Assembly: GCA_946811695.1 (NCBI GenBank) | Contig: OX328123.1 | Location: forward strand, 9,619,698-9,683,697 | Origin: Gonocerus acuteangulatus | Taxonomy: Eukaryota; Arthropoda; Insecta; Hemiptera; Coreidae | Direction: 5' to 3' | Length of the DNA: 64,000 nt | Shown: positions 23,027 through 35,132 of the stretch, one piece after another | How the letters are laid out: every line of letters starts with the position of its first letter | How positions within the stretch are numbered: the stretch's first letter is position 1 | Notes under the pieces: generated by a model | The model's input: only the letters and a program-made list of their open reading frames with translations | The model's database searches: none | Told to the model about the DNA's origin: nothing | Made by a program: the position numbers and the translations under genes

Positions 23027-23710
23027 CTAACTTGAGAAAAAAAAAAAAGTTCTGTTATGAAGGGTCCAAAATGCAGATATCTCTTGGCATATCGCCGAAC
23101 ACTTGCATTTGATATGGTACGGAGTGTTATCATCCTCAAAGCATAGTCTACACCATGTAGTCCTAGTCAGCCCCATGGAGTAGAGGTGCCGGTGCATTCT
23201 ACAGTGACGTGTAAGGAGAGCTGTTACTAGTCTTACCTTAGACCTGCACGGATTAAGGAGGTGCCGGTGCATTCTACAGTGACCCGTAAGGAGAGCTGTT
23301 ACTAGTCTTACCTTAGACCTGCACGGATTAAGGAGGTGCCGGTGCATTCTACAGTGACCCGTAAGAAGAGCTGTTACTAGTCTTACCTTAGACCTGCACA
23401 GATTAAGGAGGTGCCGGTGCATTCTACAGTGACGTGTAAGGAGAGCTGTTACTAGTCTTACCGTAGACCTGCACAGATTAAGGAGGTGCCGGTGCATTCT
23501 ACAGTGACGTGTAAGGAGAGCTGTTACTAGTCTTACCGTAGACCTGCACAGATTAAGGAGGTGCCGGTGCATTCTACAGTGACGTGTAAGAAGAGCTGTT
23601 ACTAGTCTTACCTTAGACCTGCACAGATTAAGGAGGTGCCGGTGCATTCTACAGTGACCCGTAAGAAGAGCTGTTACTAGTCTTACCTTAGACCTGCACA
23701 GATTAAGGAG
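23027..23710 (-). pseudogene. LINE zf-RVT fragment expanded into a 75-bp tandem array
   Basis: The minus strand has a 206-codon frame of a 25-residue repeat (MHRHLLNLCRSKVRLVTALL-TRHCR). It ends with a non-repeated tail HLYSMGLTRTTWCRLCFEDD, then NTPYHIKCKCSAICQ, which resembles the Cys/His reverse-transcriptase zinc-binding tail of R1/I-type LINEs. The 75-bp unit (CTGTTACTAGTCTTACC at 23221, 23296 and on) occurs about seven times. The repeat is therefore an in-frame amplification of LINE coding sequence and not a cellular repeat protein. Confidence 0.75.
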
Positions 23711-23739
23711 GGTCTGTGTTCTCTTCTTTTTTTACGAAA

Positions 23740-23965
23740 AGCATAAATTGCTTCGCCTGTAAGTGAATCAGATATTCAAGGTACTCAGTCCGGTAATTCT
23801 TCGTAACTTTAATTAATGAAAGGATTCTTAAGAGGCTGTTTAAGAAGTTATTGAACTGATAAGGACATATTTGTACAACATGTTCTGTTGTGGAATCGTA
23901 TCCATAAACTCGACAAATCCTAGGAGCTCCGTAAAAATTGCATTTTTTACGGGCACTGCAGTGCA
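23740..23965 (-). pseudogene. LINE zf-RVT fragment
   Basis: The minus strand reads GAPRICRVYGYDSTTEHVVQ-ICPYQFNN, which matches the zinc-binding pattern C-x2-C...H-x4-C with the second Cys replaced by Tyr. It is a short isolated LINE tail next to the expanded fragment at 23027-23710. Confidence 0.6.
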
Positions 23966-23987
23966 GCTTTATGCAAAAAACTAAATA

Positions 23988-24463
23988 AAAAGTTCGTCTC
24001 GCAGGAACTGCATCATCTTAGCGCGGTTCCGTTCATATCCCTAGTCTAATTTGGAAAGATTAAAATAGAAGCAGTTATTATTTTGGTTCCACCATCTTTT
24101 TTTAAAATTAATTATTATAATGGCGTGTCAACCCTTAAGGTCACTAACGTCATTCCTGTGTGTAGTAAAGTCTTGAAAGGTCATGATATACGATCTTACC
24201 TGGAAGGGTCGGCTGACACTAGGTCCCGCTAGTTACAAGGTCTTGGAATCTTGTAAATCGATATTTCTAACAATATATTGTTTTTGTTATTTTACTTAAC
24301 CAGTTTTATTGTCAAATAAATTATCCAACTATAAGCAATTAAAAAATAACAAGGAATAAAACAGACAAAAAGAACTGTTCGAATAATCGAAATCAATTAA
24401 TTTAAAGTTTTAAGCACTTATTTCTCCGATTGACATCGCCTAATTAAAACTTTCTTCAGAACC
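23988..24463 (-). mobile_element. HINE-A, 3' part
   Basis: In reverse sense it starts with AAAAGTTCGTCTCGCAGGAA and CTGCATCATCTTAGCGCGGTTCC (read as pieces), then runs through the family body to CAGAACCTTTT at 24463, where another HINE-A begins on the opposite strand. The 5' half is missing. Confidence 0.75.
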
Positions 24464-24622
24464 TTTTAGCGCGGTTCCCCCCTCCCCCATAGGGTTCCTC
24501 CCGCTTATAAGGTTGATACAATGAAACAATCCGGAAGTGCCGACAAGAAAATTTCGCGTTTCAGAACCCCTCGAGACCGAAAATAACGGTGGTTCAAATT
24601 TGTATATATATATATATGTATA

Positions 24623-24681
<59 letters not shown>

Positions 24682-25882
24682 CTGTTCGCTCATTTCTGGC
24701 TTCCCTGATGGTCCGATTTTGATGAAATTTGGTAAAAAAATACCTCGTCCAATTTGAAAGGTCAAGTTCGTTAACCAGCAAAATCCGCCCACTGGAAGAT
24801 GGCGTTTGGGGCGAAATTCGCGCAGAAAAAATCGTAACGCTTACGTTTTTGAGTTCATAAGCATGCAAGTACTCTTTTTATAGGCTTCTTGGGCTAGGAA
24901 AACGAATGAGACCATTTTCAAAGCGATAGCTTTAACCGTTTTCGAGAAAATTGGAAATATAGTTTTTGAATACCGTTTTCGGTTTGGGTACTTAGAATCA
25001 CGGGATTCAGTTGAAACATTATCTGCATGTTCTACTTTCATTAAAACTAATATGTTAAAAGTTATGTTACGTTTGGAGTTAAGGAAGGGTTAGAATAAAA
25101 TATTTTATGAACAGACATGAAAAGTTTTGGGAACTTCGTATACTTTCATTAATATCTCGAACACGGTTGGGAAATCGTGGTAGGTGGATAAAAACTATTT
25201 GAAAGCTTACTAAATTCTCTACAACAATGATTCTAAAACTATTTTTGATTAGGTTATGTCAATCGGAGAAATAAGTGCTTAAAACTTCAAATACGTCTGT
25301 TTTGTTCTTATGAACGGGTTTTTGTCGTTCTTTTTGTAATTTTTGTCTCTTTCCCTTGGTTTTTTATTGCTTTTTATTTTTTTAATTTCTTATGTTGGGA
25401 AAAGTTTGTGTGTAAAACAGGATATGAAAAATGAGACCAATTTTCTGTTGCTAGAAATAATGTAAATTTTGGAAACTTTCATTAATATCTCGAAAACGGT
25501 TGAAAATCTTGGTAAACGGAAGAATACCATTAGAAAGCTTATTAAATGCTCTACATAAAAGGTTCTGATGAAAGTTTTGATTAGGCGATGTCAATCGGAG
25601 AAATAAGAGCTTAAAGCTTTAAAGTAATTGATTTCGTTTATTCGAACTGTTCTTTTTGTCTGTTTTTTATTCCTTGTTATTTTTTAATTGCTTATAGTTG
25701 GATAATGTATTCGAAAATAAAACAGGTTAAGTAAAATAACAAAAACAATTTATTGTTAGAAACATAGAGTTCCAAGATTCCAAGACCTTGTAACTAGCGG
25801 GACCGTTTCAAGTGTTGCTGACCCTTCCAGGTAAGATTGTAAATCCTACCTTTCAAGCCTGGTGGAACCAAAATAATAACTG

Positions 25883-26046
25883 TTGGGGTTCGGTCACTGC
25901 TACTTAATAAAACTACATTTTATCGTAAAAATGGTTTTATTATTGTGCCGACGTTTCGGCTTGAACTTCAAGCCTTCATCAGGGCTGTAAATACAAGTAG
26001 GACATATTTAACTCTAATATATGCACATATCCATGTAAATATACCT

Positions 26047-26122
<76 letters not shown>

Positions 26123-26167
26123 AGGTATATTTACATAGATATGTGCATATATTAGAGTTAAATATGT

Positions 26168-26211
<44 letters not shown>

Positions 26212-26297
26212 TTTATATATAAGCATATACACATTCACATATACACGCACACATATCCCTACCTTGCATCATCAACGGTCAACGATCTCCTCTCAAC
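25883..26297 (-). mobile_element. Penelope-type non-autonomous insert with 13-bp TSD
   Basis: It is flanked by two copies of AAAATAATAACTG (25870-25882 and 26298-26310). It has a hammerhead core near its left end and an inverted repeat (ATATGCACATATCCATGTAA-ATATACCTAACA at about 26020-26050 and its inverse at 26120-26170) around a (TA)n core. No RT or GIY-YIG sequence is present. Confidence 0.7.
25946..25986 (-). ncRNA. Hammerhead ribozyme core, canonical
   Basis: The minus strand reads CTGATGA, then AGGCTTGAAGTTCAAGCC (a perfect stem II, GGCTTGAA pairing with TTCAAGCC), then GAAA, then CGTCGGCAC. This is the textbook CUGAUGA / GAAA core with ACGU as a minimal stem III and GUC at the cleavage site. 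Confidence 0.85.
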
Positions 26298-26395
26298 AAA
26301 ATAATAACTGCTTCTATTTTAATCTTTCGAAATTAGACTAGGGATAAGAACGGAACCGCGCTAAGATGAGGCAGTTCCTGCGAGTCGGACTTTTT

Positions 26396-27469
26396 TGTAG
26401 AGCATTTAGTAAGCTTTCGAATGGTAATGTTCCGCTTCCCAAGATTGTCAACGGTTTTCGAGATACTAACGAAAGTATACAAAGTTACCAAAACTTTTTT
26501 TGTCTGTTAATATAACATTTTATTCTAACCCTTCCTTTACTCTAAACGTAACAAAAATTTCAACATATTAGTGTTGATGAAATTCGAACATGCAGAAAAT
26601 GTTTCAACTGTATCCCATAATTCTAAGTACCTAAATCAAAGACAAACAACCCTCCCTAGGAAGGACGCTAGGCAGTTGAAAAGCTATATCTTGGAAATCC
26701 ATATCTCTAACATTAAATTGTTTTTCTCATTTTCCTTAACCTATTTTATTTTCAAATACATTATCCAACTATAAGCAATTAAAAAATAATAAGGAATAAA
26801 AAACAGACAAAAAGAACAGTTCGAATAAGCGAAATCAATTACTTTAAAGTTTTAAGCTCTTATTTCTCCGATTGACATCGCCTAATCAAAACTTTTATCA
26901 GAACCTTTTTTTTAGAGCATTTAATAAGCTTTCTAATGGTATTCCTCCGTTTACCAAGATTCTCAAACTTTTTCGAGATATTAAGGAAAGTAAACGAAGT
27001 TACTAAAACTTTTTATGTCTGTTAATAAAATATTTTATTCTAACCCTTCCTTAACTCCAAATGTAACCAAAATTTCAACATATTAGTTTTAATGAAATTA
27101 GAACATGCAGAAAATGTTTTAACTGAATCCCATGATTCTAAGTACCCAAACCAAAAACGGTATTCAAAAACTATTTTTCCAATTTTCTAGAAAACGGTTA
27201 AAGCTATCGCCTTGAAAATGGTTTCATTCGTTTTCCTAGCCCAAGAAGCATATAAAACGAGTACTTACAAGCTTATGAACTCAAAAACGTAAGCTTTACG
27301 ATTTTGTTTGCGCGAATTTCGCCCCAAACGCCATCTTCCAGTGGACGGATTTTGCTGGTTAACGAACTTGACCTTTCAAATTGGACGACGGATTTTTGTA
27401 CCAAATTTCATCAAAATCGGACCTTTCGTCTTCTACCTAGAGAGCGAACAGACAAATATATATATATAC

Positions 27470-27500
<31 letters not shown>
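26396..27500 (-). mobile_element. HINE-A, rearranged copy lacking its 3' end
   Basis: In reverse sense the body blocks occur with part of the unit present twice (GAGCATTTAGTAAGCTTTCG at about 26399 and GAGCATTTAATAAGCTTTCT near 26915). It then passes through ATTTCATCAAAATCGGACC to (TA)n at 27455-27500. It begins directly at the terminus of the copy to its left and stops at a GC-rich insert. Confidence 0.7.
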
Positions 27501-27676
27501 TTAGACATGCGCGCCGCGCCGGCGCCGCTACGCCACGCCGGGTTTTAGCGGCGCCGCCGCCGCCGCCGAGCCTATTCAGTCGGCGCGCCGATTGAGGGTA
27601 GGGATGGGTGAAAGTCGATAGTTACCGTCGATATATCGATAGTTCATGACTAACGATAGTAGCTACGATATTTTTT
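27501..27676. mobile_element. GC-rich insert in a HINE-A (TA)n run
   Basis: It starts TTAGACATGCGCGCC; the inverse, GGCGCGCATGTCTAA, ends a similar GC-rich block at 30385-30455 that also abuts a HINE-A (TA)n run. This suggests a terminal repeat ATTAGACATGCGCGCCG. The right part (27599-27676) contains TCGATAGTTACCGTCGATAT, a TCGATA-rich palindromic stretch that may be a separate hAT-like end. Base composition is unlike the surroundings. Confidence 0.45.
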
Positions 27677-27834
27677 AGCGCGGTTCCTCCCTCCCCCATA
27701 GGGAGGAACCCCGCTTATAGGGTTGATACAATGAAACAATCCGGAAGTGCCGACAAGAAAATTTCGCGTTTCAGAACCCCTAGAGACCGAAAATAACGGT
27801 GGTTCAAATTTGTATATATATATATATATGTATA

Positions 27835-27915
<81 letters not shown>

Positions 27916-29588
27916 CTGTTCGCTCTCTAGATAGATGGTCCGATTTTGATGAAATTTGGTACAAAAATCCTTCGTCCAATTTGAAAGGTCAAGTTCGTTA
28001 ACCAGCAAAATCCGCCTACTGGAAGATGGCGTTTGGGGCGAAATTCGCGCAAAAAAAATCGTAACGCTTACGTTTTTGAGTTCATAAGCTTCTAAGTACT
28101 CGTTTTATATGATTCCTGGGCTAGGAAAACGAATGAACGCATTTTCAAGGCGATAGCTTCAACCGTTTTCGAGAAAATTGGAAAAATATTTTTTGAATAC
28201 CGTTTTTGGTTTGGGTACTTAGAATCATGGGATTCAGTTGAAACATTTTCTGCATGTTCTACTTTCATCAAAACTAATATGTTGAAATTTTGGTTACGTT
28301 TGGAGTTAAGGAAGGGTTAGAATAAAATATTTTATTAACAGACATAAAAAGTTTTAGTAACTTTGTTTACTTTCCTTAATACCTCGAAAAAGGTTGAGAA
28401 TCTTGGTAAACGGAAGAATACCATTAGAAAGCTTATTAAATGCTCTAAAAAAAAGGTTCTAATGAAAGTTTTGATTAGGTGATGTCAATCGGAGAAATAG
28501 GAGCTTAAAACTTTAAAGTAATTGATTTCGCTTATTCGAAGTGTTCTTTTTGTCTGTTTTTGATTCCTTGTTATTTTTTAATTGCTTATTGTTGGATAAT
28601 GTATTTGAAAATAAAACAAGTTAAGAAAAATAAGAAAAACAATTTAATGTTAGAGATATGGATTTCCAAGATATATAGCTTTTCAACTGCCTAGCGTCCT
28701 TCCTAGGGAGGGTTATTTGTCTATGATTTTGGTACTTAGAATTATGGGATACAGTTGAAACATTTTCTGCATGTTGGAGTTTCATCAACACTAATATGTT
28801 GAAATTTTTGTTACGTTTAGAGTAAAGGAAGGGTTAGAATAAAATATTTTATTAACAGAGATAAAAAGTTTTGGTAACTTTGTATACTTTCCTTAATATC
28901 TCGAAAAAGGTTGAGTATCTTGGGAAACGGAAGAATACCATTAAAAAGCTTACTAAATGCTCTACAAAAAAGGTTCTGCTGAAAGTTTTGATTAGACGAT
29001 GTCAATCAGAGAAATAAGTACTTAAAACTTTAAAGTAATTGATTTCCCTTATTCGAACTGTTCTTTTTGTCTGTTTTTATTCCTTGTTATTTTTTAACTG
29101 CTTATAGTTGGATAATGTATTTGATAACAAATCAGGTTAAGAAAACTAAGAAAAACAATTTAATCTTAGAGATATGGATTTCCAAGATAATATAGCTTTT
29201 CAAATGCCTAGCGGGGTCCTTCCTAGGGCGGGGACCCACCCAGGTAAGATCGTAAATAACACCTTTCTTGAGAGTAAAGATGGAACTGTCAACTTTGGTC
29301 CTCCTCTACCTCCCGGCACTTTCATTGCTGACGAAGGCTACCACTGACTAGCCAAAACGTCCTAAATATAGATTTTTTAACAAAAATCGTATTGAGGTTT
29401 ATTTAGCTGAATCCCAACCATTCCATCTTTACTTATCACCTCGACGGCTAACTATCTAATCTTCATGCTTTCTAGAAATGTGGACCCAAAATAATAACAT
29501 CTTCTATTTTAATCATTTTAAATGAGTCTAGAGATAAGAACGGAACCGCGCTAAGATGATGCAGTTCCTGCGAGTCGGACTTTTATCT
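27677..29588 (+). mobile_element. HINE-A, full length, 1.9 kb
   Basis: It starts AGCGCGGTTCCTCCCTCCCC with the hairpin partner AGGGAGGAACC, has (TA)n at 27811-27911, and ends GGAACCGCGCTAAGATGATG-CAGTTCCTGCGAGTCGGACTTTT. It contains a partial internal duplication of the region with AGAAAGCTTATTAAATGCTC (28427 and 28945) and a Penelope-type insert at 29265-29477. Confidence 0.85.
29265..29477 (+). mobile_element. Penelope-type insert with degenerate hammerhead
   Basis: It interrupts the HINE-A block ACCTTTCTAGAAATGTGGACC and leaves CTTTCT on both sides (about 6 bp TSD). The ends are inverted (AGTAAAGATGGAA and TTCCATCTTTACT). At 29328-29362 it reads CTGACGA, AGGCTACCACTGACTAGCC, AAAA, CGTCC. 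This is the hammerhead layout with GAAA changed to AAAA, which removes the catalytic G12, so the ribozyme is expected to be dead. Confidence 0.65.
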
Positions 29589-29592
29589 TTTA

Positions 29593-29674
29593 GCACTTTC
29601 CTCCGAAGGAAAGCTATTGAGGTTGCACTCATGACGGAATTTTTGAAAAATGTACCACCTAATAGATATGTATG

Positions 29675-29724
<50 letters not shown>

Positions 29725-29728
29725 TATG

Positions 29729-29803
<75 letters not shown>

Positions 29804-30155
29804 TTGTGTCTATCTGGACAAGATTGCGGCCAGAGTTTTTGTTCTTTCTTCACGAAACATGGTATACAGCGTTCAATTAGCAAACGATTGAACGAGTTCG
29901 TTAACCTCCAAAAGCGGTCCACCGGGAGGGGGAGGGGGTTTACACCGCACCCAAAACACTAATTTGACGATGCCAGCCGTAGTTTTTGTTATATTTCATC
30001 GAAACTCGGTATTCGTTATGTTGATCTAAAGAGAGAAATACGCTGTAAAAATAAACCAAATCGGTTCATTAGGAGGGGGGTTTACTCCGGACCTAAAGTT
30101 CTAATATACTCATACCGGTCGTAATTTCTGCTGTATTGTAACGAAACGCGGTATA
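29593..30155 (+). mobile_element. HINE-B, 5' half
   Basis: It starts AGCACTTTCCTCCGAAGGAA directly after the HINE-A terminus, then has (TA)n at 29680-29795, CACGAAACATGGTATACAG, AACGATTGAACGAGTTCGTT and the repeated CGAAACTCGGTATTCG and ACGAAACGCGGTATACG blocks. At 30155 it switches to HINE-A sequence on the opposite strand. Confidence 0.8.
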
Positions 30156-30607
30156 CGTAAGCATATAAACCCGAAAACGTAAGCGCTACGATTTTTTTCG
30201 CGCAAATTTCGTACCAAAACCCCCCGGAGGACGGATTCTACTGGTGAACGAACTTGACGTTTCAAATTAGACGGTTATTGTTACAACGTTCTTCAAAATC
30301 TAAACATTTTTAAGCCTGTGAAATAGCGGACAAATATTTATATATATATATACATATACTGTGATTAAAATTTTTACATCTCCTTTGGGGGTTAAAAAAA
30401 TAGCCCACGCCGCGCGCGCCGCCGCCGGAAAATTTTGCCTCGGCGCGCATGTCTAATATATATATATATACAAATTTGAACCACCATCATTTTCGGTCTC
30501 TAGGGGTTCTGAAACGCAAAATTTTCTAGTCGGCACTACCGGATTGTTTCATTGTATCAACCTTATAAGCGGGGTTCCTCCCTATGGGGGAGGGAGGAAC
30601 CGCGCTA
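30156..30607 (-). mobile_element. HINE-A-like 5' half, interrupted by a GC-rich block
   Basis: In reverse sense AAAACGTAAGCGCTACGATT, CGAACTTGACGTTTCAAATT and (TA)n are followed by a GC-rich block (30385-30455) ending GGCGCGCATGTCTAA. The HINE-A head then follows and finishes GGAACCGCGCT at 30597-30607. Confidence 0.65.
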
Positions 30608-31031
30608 AAAACATCAAAGGAAAAATGAAGTCAGCTATTAAGAACCTTCATGTTTTAAGAACAATTTCCACTACTCATTCTTTATTCTCTGCCATTGTAA
30701 GATCTGCCTAATGAATCGGCAAGATATTTCTGTAAAAAGGATGACAGCACTGACATTTACCCAGCAGTGTACAAATGGCGTAAGGAGCACTTGAAGGACA
30801 TCGGGTACAGGTCACTGGAATCTCTTAATCCGCTAGTCTCTCCTTCGTTTAACACAAACACAATCCAAAATTTACCAATTTCATAACAAACAGGTGTTAG
30901 CGAAACTGCAAAACCTTCATTCGCCACGGCAGGAAAACGCCTTATTTATCGAAATTATAATCATTAAATACCTATAATGCGATGAAATATTCTGTTCAAC
31001 AGAATGAAACATATAAATTTCGATATCATTT
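30608..31031. other. No gene seen
   Basis: No recognised repeat or coding features between a HINE-A end and a SINE-1. Confidence 0.4.
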
Positions 31032-31043
31032 AATAATTTCTCC

Positions 31044-31306
31044 GGGGGCGAGGTTAGCTCAGTGGTAGATCACTGGACTAATAAGTTGGAGGACCTGAGT
31101 TCAAATCCCCAGCAAGCACTAAAGATTTTTTCTTCCATTGTCTTCGTTCATGGGTTGAATTCGGCCTCCCTGACCGTCCCTAGGGTTGGTGCTAATGACT
31201 CTAGCAGTCGATGCAGCAAGGGGAAAATCGGGCGGCCGGAGCATAGTACTGACCATACTATCTCCCTAGTGTGCCGTATGGTCGGGAATCAGTAATTGTC
31301 TCAATC
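31044..31306 (+). mobile_element. SINE-1, complete, 12-bp TSD
   Basis: It is flanked by two copies of AATAATTTCTCC (31032-31043 and 31307-31318). The head GGGGGCGAGGTTAGCTCAGT-GGTAGATCACTGGACT contains a tRNA-like A box, and GGACCTGAGTTCAAATCCCC contains a B box (GAGTTCAAATC). The body includes CATGGGTTGAATTCGGCC and GGTGCTAATGACTCTAGCAG. The tail ends GTCTCAATC with no poly(A). Confidence 0.9.
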
Positions 31307-31318
31307 AATAATTTCTCC

Positions 31319-31599
31319 ATGAAATGAATCATGTGTGAATGATGATTCATGCGAAAAAAGAGATGGAAACAGAGATGTACCGATGCATATGGCGAAGAGC
31401 CGAAGCAGACAGTGGTTGCAGGGGTTTGTTACGAGGAGGAAGGTATAGAGGAAGCACGTGACTTGGCTTATCTCTGTCAGACTGATAAGAACGATGCAAG
31501 GACACATGGCCAAACAAAGGACATCCTCTAGGAAAAGTATATTTCTTCTTCCGTGTCATGCACCTTTCATAATCCTTGCGTAGACGTACAAGCAAAGCT
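31319..31599. other. No gene seen
   Basis: Overlapping short frames on both strands (31301-31595) show no recognised family. Confidence 0.4.
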
Positions 31600-32060
31600 T
31601 GCAGGAAGTAAAGAACGATTGGACATCGACCACTTGACTTAACAAGACTTACAGGCTGCTGCCAAGGAAAGAATAACGAAAATGTGGCATGAATCCTGGT
31701 TTAGGACAAGAGAAAATAAATTAAAAGAGATTAAGGATACAGTTGGAGAATGGCCTTCAAGCAGGAGATGTAAGGGACGAGAAGTAGTCCTCTGTCGGCT
31801 GAGGATAGGCCATTCCCTACTGACTCAATCATACCTTATGGCAGGACAATACAGACCAATATACCAATACAGCACTTACTGTTAAACACTTACTGACAGA
31901 CTGCGTAATCACACAAAACACTGGAACTTACCACAAAACATGAACGAAATACATTCCGACGACAGCGAATATATAACAGAGGTATTACAACTGCTTAAAA
32001 ATACAAAATAGTTTGACAAAATCTAAAAACCTCGAATATGTAGAAATAAATATTATTGAG
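31600..32060 (+). pseudogene. LINE 3' end with zf-RVT remnant
   Basis: The frame at 31682-31885 carries MWHESWFRTRENKLKEIKDT and VVLCRLRIGHSLLTQSYLMA, closely related to the tail coded at 17542-17916. The zinc-binding Cys/His part is broken by stops. Endonuclease, RT and RNase H are absent. Confidence 0.7.
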
Positions 32061-32178
32061 TGAGACACTAAAATCCTATAATCTCTACACAGAATTAAAC
32101 TGATTTCATCGCAATCACTCACTTCCCTAATAACTTTTTCTGACTATTTACATTGACTTACTTTTTTTATACTATGTT

Positions 32179-32388
32179 GGAGACCCGATGGCCGTGAGTG
32201 TTAAGGCGTGAGCACTTAACACTCTGAGCCAAAGGTCATGGGTTCGATTCCCACTAGGGGTGGTGGCTTTTCTTTAGAAAAAAGAAAAGGCATCAGCCCT
32301 ATCCTGGCTAGAAAAGGGTGGTAACCTATAGATAACCCGTCCTAAAATTCCTAGTTAATAATAAATGGACGTTAAAATTTAAATTAAA
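32179..32388 (+). mobile_element. SINE-3, complete, 12-bp TSD
   Basis: It is flanked by two copies of TTATACTATGTT (32167-32178 and 32389-32400). The head GAGACCCGATGGCCGTGAGT-GTTAAGGCGTGAGCAC and GGTCATGGGTTCGATTCCCA resemble a class II (Ser/Leu-type) tRNA with a long variable arm; the B box GGTTCGATTCC is perfect. The 3' part is AT-rich without a clean poly(A). Confidence 0.88.
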
Positions 32389-32499
32389 TTATACTATGTT
32401 AATATTTTTGCAGTTTAATCGCCTTGGTTACGATAAACTATTATTAAAATAAAATAATCCTAAAATAGTAGACCACTTTATTAGATACTTATACTTCAA

Positions 32500-33050
32500 A
32501 TGTCTCGATTCCTGGAATCCAAGTTCAAAAAGTGTTAATATATGCGTATACACACAATGAAAGTCTCGATTCCTGGAATCCAAGTTCAAAAAGTGTTAAT
32601 ATATGCATGTACACACAATGAAAGTCTCGATTCCTGGAATCCAAGATAAAGAAGTGTTAATATTCGCATATACACACAATGAAAGTCTCGATTCCTGGAA
32701 TCCAAGTTCAAGAAGTGTTAATATTCGCATATACACACAATGAAGGTCTCGATTCCTGGAATCCAAGTTCAAGAAGTGTTAATATTCGCATATACACACA
32801 ATGAAAGTCTCGATTCCTGGAATCCAAGATCAAGAAGTGTTAATATTCGCATATACACACAATGAAAGTCTCGATTCCTGGAATCCAAGTTCAAGAAGTG
32901 TTAATATTCGCATATACACACAATGAAGGTCTCGATTCCTGGAATCCAAGTTCAAGAAGTGTTAATATTCGCATATACACACAATGAAAGTCTCGATTCC
33001 TGGAATCCAAGTTCAAAAAGTGTTAATATATGCATATAAACACAATGAAA
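32500..33050. repeat. 61-bp minisatellite, 9 copies
   Basis: AGTCTCGATTCCTGGAATCC-AAGTTCAAGAAGTGTTAATA-TTCGCATATACACACAATGA repeats every 61 bp. Outer copies have TATATGC where inner copies have TATTCGC. Confidence 0.95.
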
Positions 33051-33105
33051 GGCGCACATCGCCATGAAGCGGAACTCCAACAAATAAATTAATAGTAAGA
33101 AATTA

Positions 33106-33195
33106 TTTAATGGTGCTAATGACTCTAGCAGTCGAAGCACCCATAAACAAACAAAACAACAAATAACAAATTATTTGTATGTCAAAATTAAATAA

Positions 33196-33242
<47 letters not shown>
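33106..33242. repeat. SINE-1 fragment and (TA)n
   Basis: GGTGCTAATGACTCTAGCAG-TCGAAGCACC at 33112-33141 matches the SINE-1 body at 31189. A (TA)n run lies at 33198-33241 and directly abuts the CTAG end of Helitron-1. Confidence 0.6.
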
Positions 33243-33243
<1 letters not shown>

Positions 33244-35066
33244 TAGCTGAATACCCGTGCTTCACCACGGCCGATAAGTATTTTTTATATTGAGTTAAAT
33301 AAGGTATGATCAAAATTAACGCTACTACATAATTTTGTACAGCTTATTATTGCACGGACTTTAGAGTTACCCAGGAACTTACCTCCACAACATGTGGAGG
33401 TAACCGTGCTTGTTTCCATTAGGGACTAAAATAAAAATAAAAATACAACAACCACTTAAAACGTTAGGTAAACAGAGACAAATACCCGATGAAAAGAATA
33501 AAACTAACAACTTTGACGTTTTAAGCACTTATCTCTTCGATTGACATCGCCCCACCGAACATTACAACAGAGTCTTTTATGTAGAGAATTTATGAGCCAT
33601 GTCGTTTATTTATCGAACCATTTTTGAGCCGATGAGGAACTTCTTAATAATTCAAACCCCCCTAAAAGTAATTAAACATTTGAATATAAAAAAACAAGTC
33701 CGTCACGCAGGAGCTGCATAACTAAGCACTAACCTCAGAATTTGGGTAGTGTAGACTGCTTTCCAGAACAGTTTGCTTAAAATATCCTACATAAATAAAA
33801 TATAAACATGAATTGTTCTCTTTTAATTTTGTAATTAGTAACTGATCAATTATTAATTTGCTTCCAGAGTTATGTTTACACATGGTAACTACTACACTAC
33901 TTAATAAATACAAAAAACCTCATATTTTCGTATTTTGATCTAACGCAGGAACAGGATACTGTCACTCTAGTGGTAGAAAGTGCACCTTGCGGCGGCTTTG
34001 TGAACCTACGTCGGGCGGGCTATTCTATTGAAATATATTTCAAAGTAAACCCCCCCTTTTCGATTGACTGATTCAGCTCATTTTTACAGCACTTCTTTCC
34101 CATGAGTTACCCACGACGCATACCGCGTTTCGTTACAATACAGCAGAAATTACGACCGGTATGAGAATATTAGTAATTTGGGTCCGGAGTAACCCCCCCC
34201 CCCCTCCTAATGAACCGATTTAGATTATTTTTACAACACATATTTACCTGTAGATTACCACTACGAATGCCGAGTTTCGTCGAAATATGCCAAAAATCAC
34301 GGCTGGTAGTGGCGAATTGGTATTGTGGGTCCGGAGTAAACCCCCCCCCCCCCCTCCTAATGAACCAATTTAGTTTATTTTTACAACACATATTTACCTA
34401 TGGATCACCACTACGAATACCGTGTTTCGTCGAAATATACCAAAAATCACGGCTGGTAGTGGCGAATAGGTATTGTGGGTCCGGAGTAAGCCCCCCTCCT
34501 AATGAACCGATTTAGTTTATTTTTAAAACACATATTTACCTGTGGATTACCACTACGAATACCGAGTTTCGTCGAAATATACCAAAAATCACGGCTGGTA
34601 GTGGCGAATTGGTATTGTAGGTCGGAGTAAGCCCCCCTCCTAATGAACCGATTTAGTTTATTTTTACGACACATATTTACCTATGGATTAACACTACGAA
34701 TACCGAGTTTCGTCGAGATATACCAAAAATCACGGCTGGTAGTGGCGAATTTGTATTGTGGGTCCGGAGTAAACCCCCCCCCCCCCCCCTCCCCTCCTAA
34801 TGAACCGATTTAGTTCATTTTTATATCTCACTTTTTTCTCTATATCACCACTACGAATACCAAGTTTCGTTGAAATATAACAAATATTACGGCTGTCATG
34901 GTCAAATTACTGTTTTGGGTTCGGGGTAAACCCCCCCCCCCCCCCCCCCCTTCTAGTGGACCATCATTGGTGGTTAACGAACTCGTTCAATCGTTTGCTA
35001 ATTGAATGCTATATACCAAGTTTCGTGTCGAAAAAACAAAAACACTGGCCGCTATCGTGTTAACAG

Positions 35067-35132
<66 letters not shown>

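Larger units (their letters stand above)
24466..26395 (+). mobile_element. HINE-A, full length, containing a Penelope-type insert
   Basis: It starts AGCGCGGTTCCCCCCTCCCC, has (TA)n at 24604-24675, and ends GGAACCGCGCTAAGATGAGG-CAGTTCCTGCGAGTCGGACTTTTT. The last third is split at 25883-26297 by an insert with a 13-bp TSD. The family body is otherwise continuous. No coding capacity. Confidence 0.85.

Noticed and set aside
29556..29962. Ile-Tyr repeat frames across TA runs (also at 14, 16, 22, 24, 27, 35 and 45 kb)
   Set aside because: TA microsatellites translate as alternating Ile-Tyr in all frames; they are not genes.
32193..32265. Candidate functional tRNA gene
   Set aside because: The head is tRNA-like, but the acceptor ends do not pair and the unit continues into a SINE body flanked by a 12-bp duplication.
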